The notes: a model not told the origin generated them from the sequence alone. A stretch of DNA of 64,000 nucleotides from Nannobrachium achirus (GCA_963921795.1 OY997639.1:48834895-48898894), one strand, 5' to 3'; shown: positions 34,801-47,077, numbered from the stretch's first letter. A program made the numbers and translations.

Positions 34801-37708
34801 GGACTTTGGCTCCAGGGGAGAAAGGATGTATCCCTCATTAGGCTCAGTGGGACGTTCAAATGAAGTTCAGGATACCCCCTCCCCGTTCCCCCGCCCCAAT
34901 TTAAAATTCATTTTTTAAAATCTTTTTTTCTACCATTGATCCATAAGCCTTAATATTTAATATGGGAATGTTCATACACCTCAAATAACGAGTTTTCCTT
35001 TTTTATATCCTGTGATTATACATCCTTATTAAACATTATTCTTCTCTATGTTCTCTATTTGATAAGGGGCACTAAAGGCAATTATATTGCAATGGCACCT
35101 TTCAAACTGTGTCAGTGTCACATGACCTTCATGGCTCACCTTTGTTAATCATTGATGGGAACTTGCCCAGTAAATCATCCAGGGATGGAGGAGTATTCCA
35201 CAGTTAAAGAGCCATGGGTGATACGACCAAAATACTTACTGTGTGATGAAAATACATCATACAATGAATATACGGGAGATTCTCAACCCTTTTCCTTTCA
35301 AGGACCCCCAGATTGATAGCATTAGGCTATTTCCCCCCTTCATCTCTGGAACCCCGATGTCCAGTGTTAGTTTATCTCTGAGAGTGTACAAATGGACAGG
35401 TCCATTTGGTTCCATTTGTACTCTCTCAGTTACAGAAGCAAGAGTCCATTTGGACTCCCTGGCGGTACCCAGACCCAACATTGAGAAACATATATTGAGC
35501 CTAATACGGAATGTACATGAACATGAATGAATATGTTTCTTAATGGAGAATCATCATTGAAAGAAATGCTCTTAAGGGGCAATGAAACCCCCAGTTCAAT
35601 TTCCTCTCTGCCCATCCCACTATATAGTCTGCAAGTCCTTCCTCCAACTGAAATCACATTAAGTACCTTAATTACAAAGCTACAAAGTGCCTTTGGCCAA
35701 AGGGTGGCACTAGAGGAAAGGCCATGGGGTCGGTCACTCCAATGGGAAGGGTTTATACTCCTGGGAGCATGAACGCACTCCAGTAGCCGGTAAAGCACGT
35801 GAGTGCGTGACACCAGGCTGTCGTTTTCCAGATTTCTTGTTTTAGAAGTGTTGGTCGGAAAAACTGACTGAGCCACGCCGGCATCCTCAAGATGACCACT
35901 TGCACTTTTTAAAGTTGTACTAAATGAAGACACTGCAGAACATCCAATGACTCATTTGTGGAGGTCTGCTATCACAAACAAGTATCAGTTAATACATAGG
36001 AATCGATTAACAACGCAAACATTGTGTTTCCATCAATGAAAATGACTACATTTTTAGATAAAATAGTAATTTAAAGTAATTAATTGTTGGAAGATCTAAA
36101 CTTAATTCTATAGATTTATCTGTGAGTACGGTATATATACTGGTGCAATCATAATGCAGATAACTGCAGGACACTGAAGCACCCACTGACTCCTCTGAAA
36201 GGCATTGCAACATCTTGACAAGTGATCGATATAAATAATACAGATCTCCTGGCATGGAACCAACAACCAGAACTGCTGGTGTGAGTTCATGGAACAGTTT
36301 TCGGTCTTCACAAAATCATTCCAAATCATTTCAAATGCCGTACAAAGTAGGCCTACAGCACAAGCATTTTCCCATGAATCATTTTCTATCAATAATTTCA
36401 AATGAGTTGTCATGAGGTCTTGAACAATGAAATAAATGAATTCCAAATCCACAGTATCAATCTGTGTCCTATACACACAGGACTATTTCACAGGATTTCA
36501 AATGTGTGTGTAATTTTATTATAAAGTGGTCTGACTGGTCTCATGAGAACAGCATGACTATTAATATAGGCTTACAGTCAACAAACACTGGAGGGCACTA
36601 GTCTCCAGTGCATCTCCCACTAATTTCTCTGATTGGATTGTGTATCATTCATCCCCATATCCTCCTCTGCAACCACTAAAGCCTGATTTATACTTACTTG
36701 TGCACTGAAAATAGCAGATCTACAAGCACAAAACACGTCACCCTGCAACACTATGTGAGCTTATAGACCGTATATTGTCGTCAATAAGGCTTGGAGTATC
36801 CACAGAGCTCTCTGCATTGGGCTTTACCCATTTTAACTGTTGGATAAAATCTATTTTTCTTTCATCACCCTGCTCTTTTCATTTCTGTGACAGCACAGAA
36901 GCAGATAGTCATTTTTCTATGTTTAGACATCAGCACAGATATCACGTCTTGCTGTAGAGGATAGCCAACTTTTGAAAATGAGGAGCAAATGAAGTTATAA
37001 TATGTACTGTAGGGGCTGAACTGACAGAAAGTTTTCTTTAAATTACAAATACAAACTCGCTCTGCTCTGTGCTGATTGCCGTGTCAGTCAACACAGGCTT
37101 TGACCAGTCTGCTCAAATCCTTTTTTTTTGTTTTTTTTTTAAAGCTATTCATGGGGTTTGCTTGGAATGATGACAAAACAAAGTCAGATTTGGGAAGGCA
37201 GTTTGAATCAGGCCAGTGTTGTTGACACAGCATTTAACATGGTGCTGAGTGTGATGCTGCATTTAACACAGATCTGATTGTCACAGTGTTGTCCAAACAC
37301 AAAATCCCCATCACATCAAACCAATGTCACATAGCGACTAGCCTCGGAAACCCAGGCTTTTACATAACGACTAATGTTCCCTATTTGATGGCAGTTATAG
37401 CTGTTATACATCAGTATCCTGAGAGGACGTGGACAAATAGCTAGTTAGCTGTAGTACAACTAGTGTTGTGTGTATGCCTCTATCTATGCACTGTCTGTCT
37501 ACTTTAGTCTGGGATCACTTCACTTTTCGGGGTTGTAACCGGTCTGGAGCGGAAACCACAACACGTCATGTTGTTGTACTCAAAGGACTACAATTTGCCG
37601 GAAAGATCAAACCGGATTCAGTTTAACCCAAAATATTCCCCTGCGCTCAAGGACATACTTTTAGGGCCTACCTAATAAACTCCTTGATGCGGAGTAGTTT
37701 TGCTTTTG

Positions 37709-37976
37709 AGAAAATCGTTTGGTATATGCATCTTTTAGTCCAACTGTTAGCGACTGGCAAGACTACACTAGGCTACTCGAGCATTTTAATAGGGATTGGG
37801 GAAACAAACGTGGGGAACCAAATCAAAGTGACGCCGCTTCTTCTAGTGGTTTCCATGATTTAGGCGGAAACCAAACGGCCGGTTGTGAACGAACACCAGG
37901 CTTTCCCCCAGAAAGCCTGGTAGGCGAGGTTAGTCTACATTCTGTGACAGGGTTTGCACAGGGTGATGATAGCTAG
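37709..37976 (+). other. Unrecognised open frame, possible exon
   Basis: Open from 37711 to TAG at 37974 without an upstream ATG. Reads SPTVSDWQDYTRLLEHFNRD then a polar, Ser/Gly-rich stretch ending FAQGDDS. An acceptor-like 'catcttttag' occurs at 37729-37738. Composition looks protein-like but I recognise no family, and no partner exons were found. Confidence 0.2.
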
Positions 37977-38887
37977 ATGGTGACCAACTGAGTTCTTTTT
38001 TGGAAAATGGGAAAGATGCTTGGGATATTTCAGCTGAGGCATGGGGGTGCCCACATGCTCCTGAAGAACAGATATAGCCAAAGCATAAATGCCGGGTTTA
38101 CACCGTGAATTACTGCTGCAATATTCACCCACTGGAAACAGTGTTTCCAGTCATCCTGACCTTTAGATCAGATTTACAGGTACAAAATGGACAAAGAGAT
38201 GATAGATAGAAGATAGATGCAGGATGGGAGGACTTGTATCATAGCCTACCTACACTGCGATTTCCTAATACAACACTGTTTAAATTCTATAGTAAAAATT
38301 AAATGCTCAATTTATCTGCGTTTCTTTTTATGATGTCAAATTATTTCAGAGAAATGAACAGTCGTAAAACGTACATAATTGGACATGCGATGAGTGCTTG
38401 ATTCAAAATGACTTACATTCAAACAGAGTGACCGTTGCAAATAAGTTCCAGGAAGATCCTATATAATCATATTCAATGGGACGTTTTATTGATTGAGCAT
38501 CGTCAAGCACTTAACAGAGCTATTACTTTATTTTCCTGGACTAAATGTAAATGGTCTACGATAACACTACCAATAATTATTTCCTAAAATAAACCTCACT
38601 CTAAAGGTGAGGGAAATAATTAAATCACATTGTTTAGAATATCTATACGTAGCCTTCGTCTGTGAGGTAAACAGACCATTGTTATTATGTCATTAACACT
38701 TAACAAAATGAACACATTAAATATTAAGTCTGTAAAAAATACATGAGATTTATTTAAGAATGTTTACTTAAGTCAATAAATAAATAAATACAATAAAAAA
38801 TAAAACGTTTGGAAATGTGTGCTACACAAACTTTTTGTTTTATGTTGATTTAAACTTGCTTAGTTCTTTGAATGCTTTATGACTTTG

Positions 38888-39060
38888 GTTCTCCACTCCA
38901 GTCCTGGGGACCCAGAGTATTGATGGGTTTCTATTTTACCATTCAGTTAATTGCATTTACATTCTGTCCCTAACTCCCAAGTGTAAATTAGTTCCTGATT
39001 AGAAAAGATTAGAAGGAAAACCAGCAGCACCATGCCCCCCTGGGACAGAATAAAAGAGCA
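38888..39060. mobile_element. Degenerate hAT-type MITE
   Basis: 'ctccactccagtcctgggga' at the left and 'agaaggaaaaccagcagcac' followed by 'ccccctgggacag' at the right match a MITE pattern common in fish. Ends are diverged. Confidence 0.55.
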
Positions 39061-39738
39061 TCTGCTCGGTTGTACCGACAGATCCTGTATACTTTTATAG
39101 CCAACTGTTATTTTAAAGCTCCTTTTTAATCTTCTTGTTTTTTTTTTAGATCTCAACTCATACTCAATACTCAACATCATACAATCTCACAGTTTTACTG
39201 CTGACTCTGGGGCCAAATTCAGTGACACCTTCTCCAATTATTTCATTCCTATTACAACATTTTGACTAAATCTGGATGAATACACTCTTTTATCAGTCAA
39301 TGTCTTTCCATTCTGGATACATTGCACCACACCTGATCAATGACACACCTCTGCAAACAATATGAATACGTTGAGAAACTACTTTTCTGACATAATAGGG
39401 GCTGAAAAAAACAACCCCAAAATGTTACTCAATGTTATCAGTTCTGATCTCAATAAATGGTCCAACCAGTGCAGATTTGGAACCTGGAAATGATAGGACA
39501 GAGACATTTGCTGCCCATTTAATTGGGAAGATGGAGAGAATTCCACTACATCTACCAACTGTCAACTATAATCTTGCTTCCTTCATAAAGTTTCAAACTA
39601 TTATCATATCAGCAATGCTGTTTCTGAGCGGTGCTAAACACTCCAATATGTGACTGTGTGTGTTTTTCCAATTGTTTTTCCATTGTATCAAATAGTGATG
39701 TTGTATGTCCCTATCCTGTGAAGTCATGTGGGTCTATC

Positions 39739-39814
39739 ATCATCATCATCATCATCAGCAGCATCATCATCATCATCATCAGCAGCATCATCAGCAGCAG
39801 CAGCAGCAGCAGCA
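39739..39814 (+). repeat. (ATC)n / (AGC)n trinucleotide array
   Basis: Alternating ATC and AGC triplets ending in a run of seven CAG/AGC units. No gene context. Confidence 0.95.
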
Positions 39815-40597
39815 TTCTTGTGCCACCGTTATGCAGCTTCCTCACTGGCTAAAATCAGTTTTTGCTGCTTCATCATTGTCTAAATGTTACTCCATAAAGT
39901 CGGTGAAGTATGCCACATGCAAAAACGGCAACCACACTTACAATTTCCCAGAATTGCACCTTTCTAGTTGGAAATAGTATAGTGTGGGCAGTATAGTATT
40001 GCTGTAGGCAACACAATATAGTTCTTGCCCAGCGTACTTGTTAATCCAGAACTTAATGTTCTGGATAACACTTAGCCAATCAGGAAGCAGCATTCTCTGT
40101 GCTAGAGGATTGGTCGAGCTTCACATGACAGTTTGCTTGCTACGGAATATAGTCATGGCAAGCACACTTGCACTTTCTAATTGCATCTTTCTAGTTTTAT
40201 TAGTGAGGTTGCCCCGCAGGGCAACACATTATTTATTGTTCTTGACATTTTTACTCATCATCTGATGTACTTTTTTCTCTAAGGGTTTTCCCATAGACGG
40301 GTTTCTTGTTTACAAACATTGAGACTAAATGCACAGGTGACTGTATCACATCATGTAATCAATTCCGTCCAATCCCCAAACCTGTTGTTTTGGGGAGCGC
40401 TGGTTTCATTGGCTAATTTTGGTACCGACCTGCGCACGCATCTAGTTCTTATCAGTGTAACGTGGACCAGAAACGCATCAATAGAAGTACTTGGCTGGGT
40501 ACTCATCATCTGATGTAACCATTCGATACCTTGATATTGTGATGTAATCCCTATCTTCTAATGATTAGATATACACCTTTTATTGTTGTTGTTGTGG

Positions 40598-40813
40598 GCT
40601 CGCTGAAAGCGAGCACACGTATGTTATCTTCATTATTTATATAGTGAGTTCCGTCACAGACAAGTACAAAGGCAGGGCCCTTAGCCAATGAGGTGCGGAA
40701 AATCTGGGAGTGGTGTTAGCTGGAGTATTGGTTTAGCTTCACATGACAGTTAGCACGCTGCAGAATATAGTCACAAGCGGGCCCACACTGTTTCGTAGGA
40801 ACAGTATTTCTAG
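40598..40813 (+). mobile_element. Helitron-like short element
   Basis: Begins with the palindrome GCTCGCTGAAAGCGAGC (40598-40614). Ends with hairpin ACTGTT-tcgtagg-AACAGT (40787-40805), then attt and CTAG before T (40810-40814). Contains a 31-base segment (40664-40694) repeated identically at 43273-43303. Confidence 0.5.
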
Positions 40814-42112
40814 TTATGATATTATGTCACATGAAGCTTGAAATATTCTGTAGATTGTCCCATTTATAGTCTGGTTGGCTGAAATGTCATGTGAAGCTCA
40901 CCAATCCACCAATCCTCAAGGTCTTTGGACATTTGCCTGTTTATGCCCATTGGATTTAGCCTGACACTCAGCCTGAATTGACATTATGTTTCACTCCATT
41001 ATTCAGTCTGAACTTGCTCTCATCCAAGGCAATTTCTGGGATGGGCGTTGCCAAAGAGGCAGTCTTCTGCGATTGGTTCACCGTCTGACCAACACAACAG
41101 TAGCAAAGCAGATGACGTAGTGTTGTTATGTGGCTGGCTAGTGGCTAGCATGTTGCTTGCTAGTGCTACTTGCTAACCAAAGAAACAGGCAGAATAGGAG
41201 CGCTACAAACTAGGAATCAAACACAACATAACATGTCTGCTACTGGTGTTTCATAGCGAGATCGATACGATCGCATATTACAGCGACGGGCGACGCGATT
41301 CGCGGTACGGCGGCGGCGCTTGTTTACATGGAAACGCACATGAGTTCTGGGAAAAACCCACCCACGCTGATCACAAGACGCTGATTCACGACGCTGATTC
41401 GCCGTACAGATTTTTGAACGAGGAAAGCCTCTTCAATGAGAGCACTTCTAGACCCCTGAATCGCCAAAACAAAAATTTAAAGGAGTGTGGCTAGCGATTC
41501 AGGGTCTGGAACTAGGCTACATCGGATTGGCTATATATAGACGGCCCCTCTCGTGGCCTTTATATATGGCCTGGGACGTGAACTGGGTGACGTCATCACC
41601 CGATTGATGATGTCACTCTGTCTTTCCAAGGGTTTTCCCATTGGATGACATCAGCGCAGACATACAGACACGCAGACGTAGATTTCCCTAATTTATAGAT
41701 AGATAGAAGCTTGGAGGCATTTTACAATGGTGCAAACGGCATAAGTACACTGCCTTATAGGCATGACAAAGGGAAACAAGGAACCTTATATTTAACAGAG
41801 GCGTTATGATATGAAGTGCGACATATATTGGTCGAATGCTGCAAATAACACCTTTAATGAAAACTAGACTGCTCTCCGTTGAGGTGCCAACTTGAGCCTG
41901 GCACACTTGTGGCCATGTATGGCCTACTTGTGAGCCAGCAGAGCGCACCCTGTTATTCATCCATGGAACAGGTCACACTTGTTAAAGAATGCTGGTCCCT
42001 CATTGGGTGTTGATGGTGACTTCACCAAGAATGTTGGTCCCTGATTGGCCATGCAGTCATTGACGCCAGGAAAGCTGGTCCCTGATTGGCCACGCGTACA
42101 TTGACGCCGCAT

Positions 42113-43123
42113 TTGTTTCCGTTCCCACCTGATGTTGTGTGGGAGTTCCGACCGCTCCAGACAGTCAGTTCCCACCTGATGTTGTGTGGGAGTTCTGACT
42201 GCTCCAGACAGTGCTGAATAACTGCTAGCTTGCACAACGTCTTCAAGCTAGGACTCATGTGCAGTATGTACAGGCCATCATCAGCAAAGGGGCAAAGAGG
42301 ACGATCCGATCTCCTACCATGCAGCTGCACATGGGACCTGGTTCCCCCGTGCGTTTCCACCATGGGCGTCCCATGGGCTCAACCTTCTTCCAGGAAAAGG
42401 TCTCTGGGTCGAGCTTCCACAGAGTTTTCATGTTAAACCGACATATGTACAGCTCTCCATTGTAGACAAAGGCTGAATGACCCCAGCGTCTGTCTTCAAG
42501 AAGCGGTGCAGAAGTCTTGTTCAGCCAGCAGTTGGTTTCTGTGTCAAACACTCTGAGGCCGTTGTAGTTGGACCACCTTTTTCCCCCAAATACAAACATC
42601 TTTGTCCCGATGATGGTGGCAGAGTGACATTCTGAAACAGGCGGTGTCGTGCCTCTCTTGGTAATTCTAGACCAGACCATCGTGGTGGTGTCCAATTTGT
42701 ACGTGTTATTAGTGTATATGCACATCCGATTCCATCCTCCATGGATAAACATGACCTTCCCCAAGACACAGGCTGAATGCTTGTACCTCGCCTTTGGAAC
42801 AGTCCCTGAAGTCTTCGGTTTGCACCACATGTGGGTGCCGACATCAAATGACAAAAGCATGTTGTGGTACTGCCCTTCCCAGTGTCCACCCCAGATGTAG
42901 ATGGTATCTTCTATCAGCACAGCTGTGTGGTCCTTGCGCGGGCGAATGTCACGTGACGTTCACTGCCAGGTGGAGGCAACGTCCGCCAGCTGAAAGACAC
43001 TGTGTTGAAAACGTGCACTTCAAATTCATCGGAACCTCCGATGCAGAACACCTCGTGTTCCACGGCCACGGTGGCCCCACGAACAGCATGATGGCCACTC
43101 ACATGTCGGGTCCAACTCAACAT
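42113..43123 (-). pseudogene. KLHDC3-like kelch retropseudogene
   Basis: Intronless copy of a kelch-repeat gene resembling KLHDC3, a substrate receptor of Cullin-2 ubiquitin ligases that binds C-terminal degrons. It starts MLSWTRHVSGHHAVRGATVA (43123 leftward), continues with EFEVHVFNTVSFSWRTLPPP, and after a frameshift near 42945 with KDHTAVLIEDTIYIWGG and HSACVLGKVMFIHGG, a kelch blade HSATIIGTKMFVFGG, and HSAFVYNGELYI followed directly by a shortened blade (the usual FGG..NARLNRHFH-type stretch is missing). After VGDRIVLF a second frameshift near 42290 leads to GLYILHMSPSLKTLCKLAVI and LPHNIRWEL, the KLHDC3 C-terminal signature. A 47-bp tandem duplication lies in the tail (42121-42214). 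Two frame breaks, a deletion and no introns argue for a dead processed copy. No poly(A) tail is evident. Confidence 0.8.
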
Positions 43124-43324
43124 CTTTACATAAAACGGCAGACAGAATGGCACTTCTCAAACGCTGAACTCTAAAAGAACAGTATTTCTAGTCTATCAAG
43201 TTCTCCAAAATGACGTAATCTATCAGTCAAGTTCTCCTCAAAAAGACGTAAGACACTGCCTTTGTACCGACAGTACAAAGGCAGGGCCCTTAGCCAATGA
43301 GGTCACCACAGCACAGCCCTTGTT

Positions 43325-43585
43325 AGGGTCTCAAATGATCTACTGTTAACGGCAGAGTGACTGCTCTGTCCTCCTGCTTTTTCAACACAATTGATCATGC
43401 TGTCTTCCTGCACCATCTTGAAACATGGTTTGCTCTTAGAGGAACTCCTCTACAATTCCTGTTCATACCTGTCCAATAGAACCTTTTCTGTTGTGGTAGC
43501 AAATGCCAATTCCTCTGTCGCTTTAACTGTGGTCTTCCCCAAGGGTCCATTCTTGGCCCACTATTGTTCTCAATATACATGCTGT
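43325..43585 (+). mobile_element. LINE (L2/CR1-like) reverse transcriptase fragment
   Basis: In shifting + frames it reads FNTIDHAVFLHHLETWF-like, then YLSNRTFSVVVANANSSVAL, then 'PKGPFL..LLFSIYML', the region around the reverse transcriptase GVPQGSVLGPLLF motif. About 260 bases, frameshifted, no ends. Confidence 0.75.
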
Positions 43586-43789
43586 TAATTTATGTCTGTA
43601 TCAGGCAGAGCACACTTCAACAACTGTCTAATATACTGGTGCCAGTCCAAGAAATATGAACACTTTACGCCTGTGCTAGCCGACACTCTACAATCTAGGC
43701 ATTTAGCAGATGCTCTTATCCGTTGTGACGTGGGAAATCAGAGTAAGCATGAACTGTATTCAACAAACAACAGGGTAAAAAGTCTGTCA

Positions 43790-43950
43790 GGCAGCCATAG
43801 TTGACTGGTTAGAGAGCCTGCCTGGGAAGACAAAGGTCCAAGGTTCCAGGCCACAGCAATGTGTCGAGGTGTCCCTGAGCAAGACAGTTGCCTCTCCCAG
43901 TGTGCTGTAGAATGACCCTCATTGCTCCTAGTAGTTATAGGATGGGTAAA
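43790..43950 (+). mobile_element. tRNA-derived SINE
   Basis: Head 'ggcagccatagttgactggt' has an A-box-like segment, 'aaggttccaggcc' resembles a B box, and 'gtccctgagcaagac' is the conserved SINE body seen also, inverted, at 54112-54271. Confidence 0.7.
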
Positions 43951-44080
43951 TCATGGGTAAATCAGGGGCGGGCATTTGCTCTACGCAGACTACGCAACTG
44001 CGTAGAGCCCCTAGGTAGAGGGGGCCCCCTACTGGGCTCATTATTCTGAGCATTTAGGGAAAAAAAGTAAGTCTCTAGCC

Positions 44081-45233
44081 CAGGGGTGTCGAACTCATCT
44101 TGGGGTGAGGGCCGCATTGGATGAAAGGCGACTTGATGAGGGCCGAACCAGTCGCGGATCGGATGGCATGCACACTCGCGCACATGTTCGCTCTGTTTTT
44201 CTTCCTGTCGTCTCAGCCACTGCTGTAGCTAGCAGTATATCATTTTACAAATTGTGTTCATTATTAAGTAAAATAGCTACTTTCATTATTGGTATTACAG
44301 TTGCAGTTAGGTACGAGAGATGCTATTTGTTTAAAGGAGTAGTTCATCCCCAAAATGACTTCTTTTTCTTTGATTACTCACGCCATGGAGAATTGAGTTC
44401 AATAATATATTTTTATTTTATTTGTCGCATTACTAAGACAAAAATGTGATAATAGTACACTTCCCCCCATTGATTCCGGATGGGGACCCAAATGCATTTG
44501 GGTCCCCATCCGGAATCAATAGGCATGCATTTATTGTAATCAAATTTCTGTTTTAGGAATGAGTCTACATTGGCTCCATGGCATTTTGGGGGTGAACTAC
44601 TCCTTTAAGAAGTGCCAATAAGAATAAACCATTTGATAATAGAATAATTCAATTCCTGATAGTCTCCAGTACGCTATAATTTGTAAATGGCTAAAAAATA
44701 TATTATTGATGCAGGACAATAATTATTTTTATTGTATTTTATAATAAAAATAAATAAAAGTAATGAACAATAATGGCATATTCAGAAAATATCGGAATAA
44801 TAAAACTTTTACATTTTTATTATTATTATATTTTTTAAATAAGTTATTTTTTTTAACAACATTCATTTCCATGTCTAATATGTGTAATCTTTGAGTACAG
44901 TTCGAATATTGTAGGTATGTTCAGGTATTATTCATAGCCAGACCAACCACCCTATTCCTAGCAATGCTGTCATCTTCAAAGAGAGAGAGAGAGCTGGTCA
45001 CTTAACATTCCAATCAATCAACTCAATCACTGCCAGGTGGGAGAAACCTAGCCTGCAGTGTACAGACATTAGTTAGGTTAATTCTTAAAACAATCATAAC
45101 TCTTGACAGGAATGGGCTAGAGACTTACTTTTTTTTCTAAATGCTCAGAAATGTATGCTCTAGCCTGGGGGGGCCGGATTGAATCATCTCGCGGGCCGGA
45201 TTCGGCCCGCGGGCCGTATGTTTGACATCCCTG
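44081..45233. mobile_element. hAT-like element carrying an inverted copy of its target site
   Basis: Ends CAGGGGTGTCGAACTCA and TGTTTGACATCCCTG with perfect 8-bp duplication CTCTAGCC (44073-44080 and 45234-45241). Inside, about 44690-45165 is the reverse complement of the flanks (45234-45600 joined to 44050-44080). It also contains the TTAA MITE 44331-44608. Confidence 0.82.
44331..44608. mobile_element. TTAA-flanked MITE (AAGGAGTAGTTCA family)
   Basis: TTAA at both ends with inverted termini AAGGAGTAGTTCA and TGAACTACTCCTT, as in piggyBac- or Kolobok-type elements. A perfect 52-bp palindrome lies at 44469-44520. Confidence 0.88.
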
Positions 45234-46139
45234 CTCTAGCCCATTCCTGTCAAAAGTTATGATTTTTTAAAGAATTGACCAACTGCTCACTGGAGTCAAT
45301 AGATTTCACACAGAGACCAGCTGGCGACAATTGAGTTGATTGATTGGAATGTTAAGTGATCAGCTCTCTCTCTTGTCTATATAAATTTCCTGTACATACG
45401 TGCAATATCCAAACTGTACTCAAAGATTACACATATTAGGCTTGAAAATTAATGATGTTAAGAAAATAAATTATTTTATCTAAATTTTGAAAAATAATAA
45501 TTAAAAAGAAATTGTAAAAATATAAAATTTTAAGTATTATTATTCACTGATATTCCCTTATTGTTATTAAAATAATTATTGTCCTGCATCAAATATGTCC
45601 TGTATATAGGCCTACTCTATATACCTTTGATTACCTTACTTACCTTACTGTACTCTTCTTAAATTAATCAAATAGATCCAAAATGATTCTGGTTAGGTAT
45701 TTAAAACCAACCATAATGACAACAAATAGGCTTCCTCTGCCTCTGCTCTTCATTGTCTTGTCAAGTTCATTGTCTTGTCATGCTAAATCATCACTTTTTC
45801 AGAATAGGTTGAGTTGGAGGGTGGCATTTTTAATTCCTGCGCTTCGCGTGCGCGCATACTGTTTTTCGCGCATACCTATTTTTCACGCGCGCTCATGGGG
45901 GGCCTCTTTTACTACCTTTGTGGGGAGCCCCCAGTTTATAAAAACCGCCCCTGGGTAAATGCTGAGGAAAAAAAAACATGTGGGGAACAAATTAATGATA
46001 GTCATTTACTGTAATTAAAGTGCAAACATGCTATCTAAATAACATTCTTAAGATTTGTGGTGACGGAAAACAAATCAAAATAACAATACATCAGTAGGCT
46101 ACCAGTAAGCAACTATCTGCATAATAATCTTCAAACTAT

Positions 46140-46594
46140 GAATGTAACGAATGTCTGTCTGTCCGCCGTCTGACCGTCTGTCTGCATGCTGACATCACTG
46201 ATACTAAACAGTGTCTCCGCCATGGTAACAGCCGCATGCTGAAAGAATGCCCAAATTTGGAGATCAGCATGCTGACACTAAACCGTGTGGCCACCCTGGT
46301 AACAGCCGCATGCTGAAACAATGCCCAAATTTGGAGATGATGTCCGCTGTATGTCTGCATGCTGAAATCACTGATTATCGCCACCATGGCTGTCTGTCTG
46401 CATGCTGACGTCATACTCTGACGTCATAGTACTGACATCACAGACTGATACAACGGGTATTGCACAACTGGACATCAATGGTAACTGTTCTGCCCAACCG
46501 TCACCGGTCTGAGTTCTCCAACATTACTTCTGAGACACCTACATTTAAACCCTCATATACTGTGAGTGTGCATACACCCCGTGCACAGGACTAG
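46140..46594 (+). mobile_element. Helitron-like element 3' part with tandem units
   Basis: Two roughly 80-base units containing 'aacagccgcatgctgaaa' and 'aatgcccaaatttggagat' (46225-46350) are followed by hairpin TGTGCA-tacaccccg-TGCACA (46567-46587), gga and CTAG before T (46591-46595). The 5' limit is uncertain. Confidence 0.5.
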
Positions 46595-46611
46595 TTATTA
46601 TTATTAACTAG

Positions 46612-47065
46612 TCAAGCCAATTTATGCTGGCTGCCCATTTTAATCTGGATTGATTTAAAATTGTTATGGATCACTTTTAAAGCTTTAAATCTTGTTCCAG
46701 ATTATATAAAGGGTTTATTGACTCCATAAATGCATGGCCATTCTCTGAGATGTGTGGATGCAGCTCTACTCTATTCCTAGATCCCAGGTTGTGACCAAGT
46801 GTGACTGTAGGGTCTTTGCTGTCAGAGTGTCAGACTGTGGAACATTCGACCAATTGAAATCAGACAGGCTACATTACAGAAAAGCATATTATACATTCTT
46901 AAATATCTTATTGAGATGTATTAACCCTGGATGTTTTATTATCCTCATGTTGCTTGTATTTATTATCTACTGTTCTAGATCTGTTACTAGTTTAATTTTT
47001 TCTATTAAGCATTTTGTAATGTTGTTAAAAAGTGCTATACAAATAAAATGTATTATTAGTATCAA
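46612..47065 (+). mobile_element. LINE-2-like 3' fragment
   Basis: Frames read LCWLPILIWIDLKLL then FKALNLVPDYI, and later LYSIPRSQVVTKCDCRVFAV, matching the C-terminal end of L2-type ORF2 (HWLPV..RI.FKI....KALNG.AP.YL). The tail 'aagtgctatacaaataaaat' fits an L2-type 3' end. Confidence 0.8.
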
Positions 47066-47077
47066 AACTATGAAGTA

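Larger units (their letters stand above)
34801..42112. other. Intergenic, repeat-rich, no recognised gene
   Basis: Contains short inverted repeats ('gagagtgtacaaatgg' and its complement, 35380-35430), a half hairpin (36706-36770), an unrecognised open frame (37709-37976), a degenerate MITE (38888-39060), an ATC/CAG trinucleotide array (39739-39814), Helitron-like 3' ends (39964, 40191 and 40810) and an inverted 'ctagacccctgaatcgcc' pair (41447-41515). Confidence 0.7.
43963..45952. mobile_element. Outer hAT-like element with nested insertions
   Basis: Ends CAGGGGCGG and CCGCCCCT(G) flanked by GGGTAAAT on both sides (43955-43962 and 45953-45960). It contains the complete element 44081-45233. 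No transposase frame seen. Confidence 0.7.

Noticed and set aside
35430..35933. 167-codon minus-strand frame
   Set aside because: No recognisable domain, crosses short inverted repeats, and lacks supporting splice sites or codon bias.
39705..39977. 90-codon frame with poly-His and poly-Gln
   Set aside because: Produced by the ATC/AGC triplet array; no gene context or splice partners.
42794..43174. 126-codon + frame opposite the kelch copy
   Set aside because: Antisense shadow of the kelch pseudogene, which has clear homology on the minus strand.
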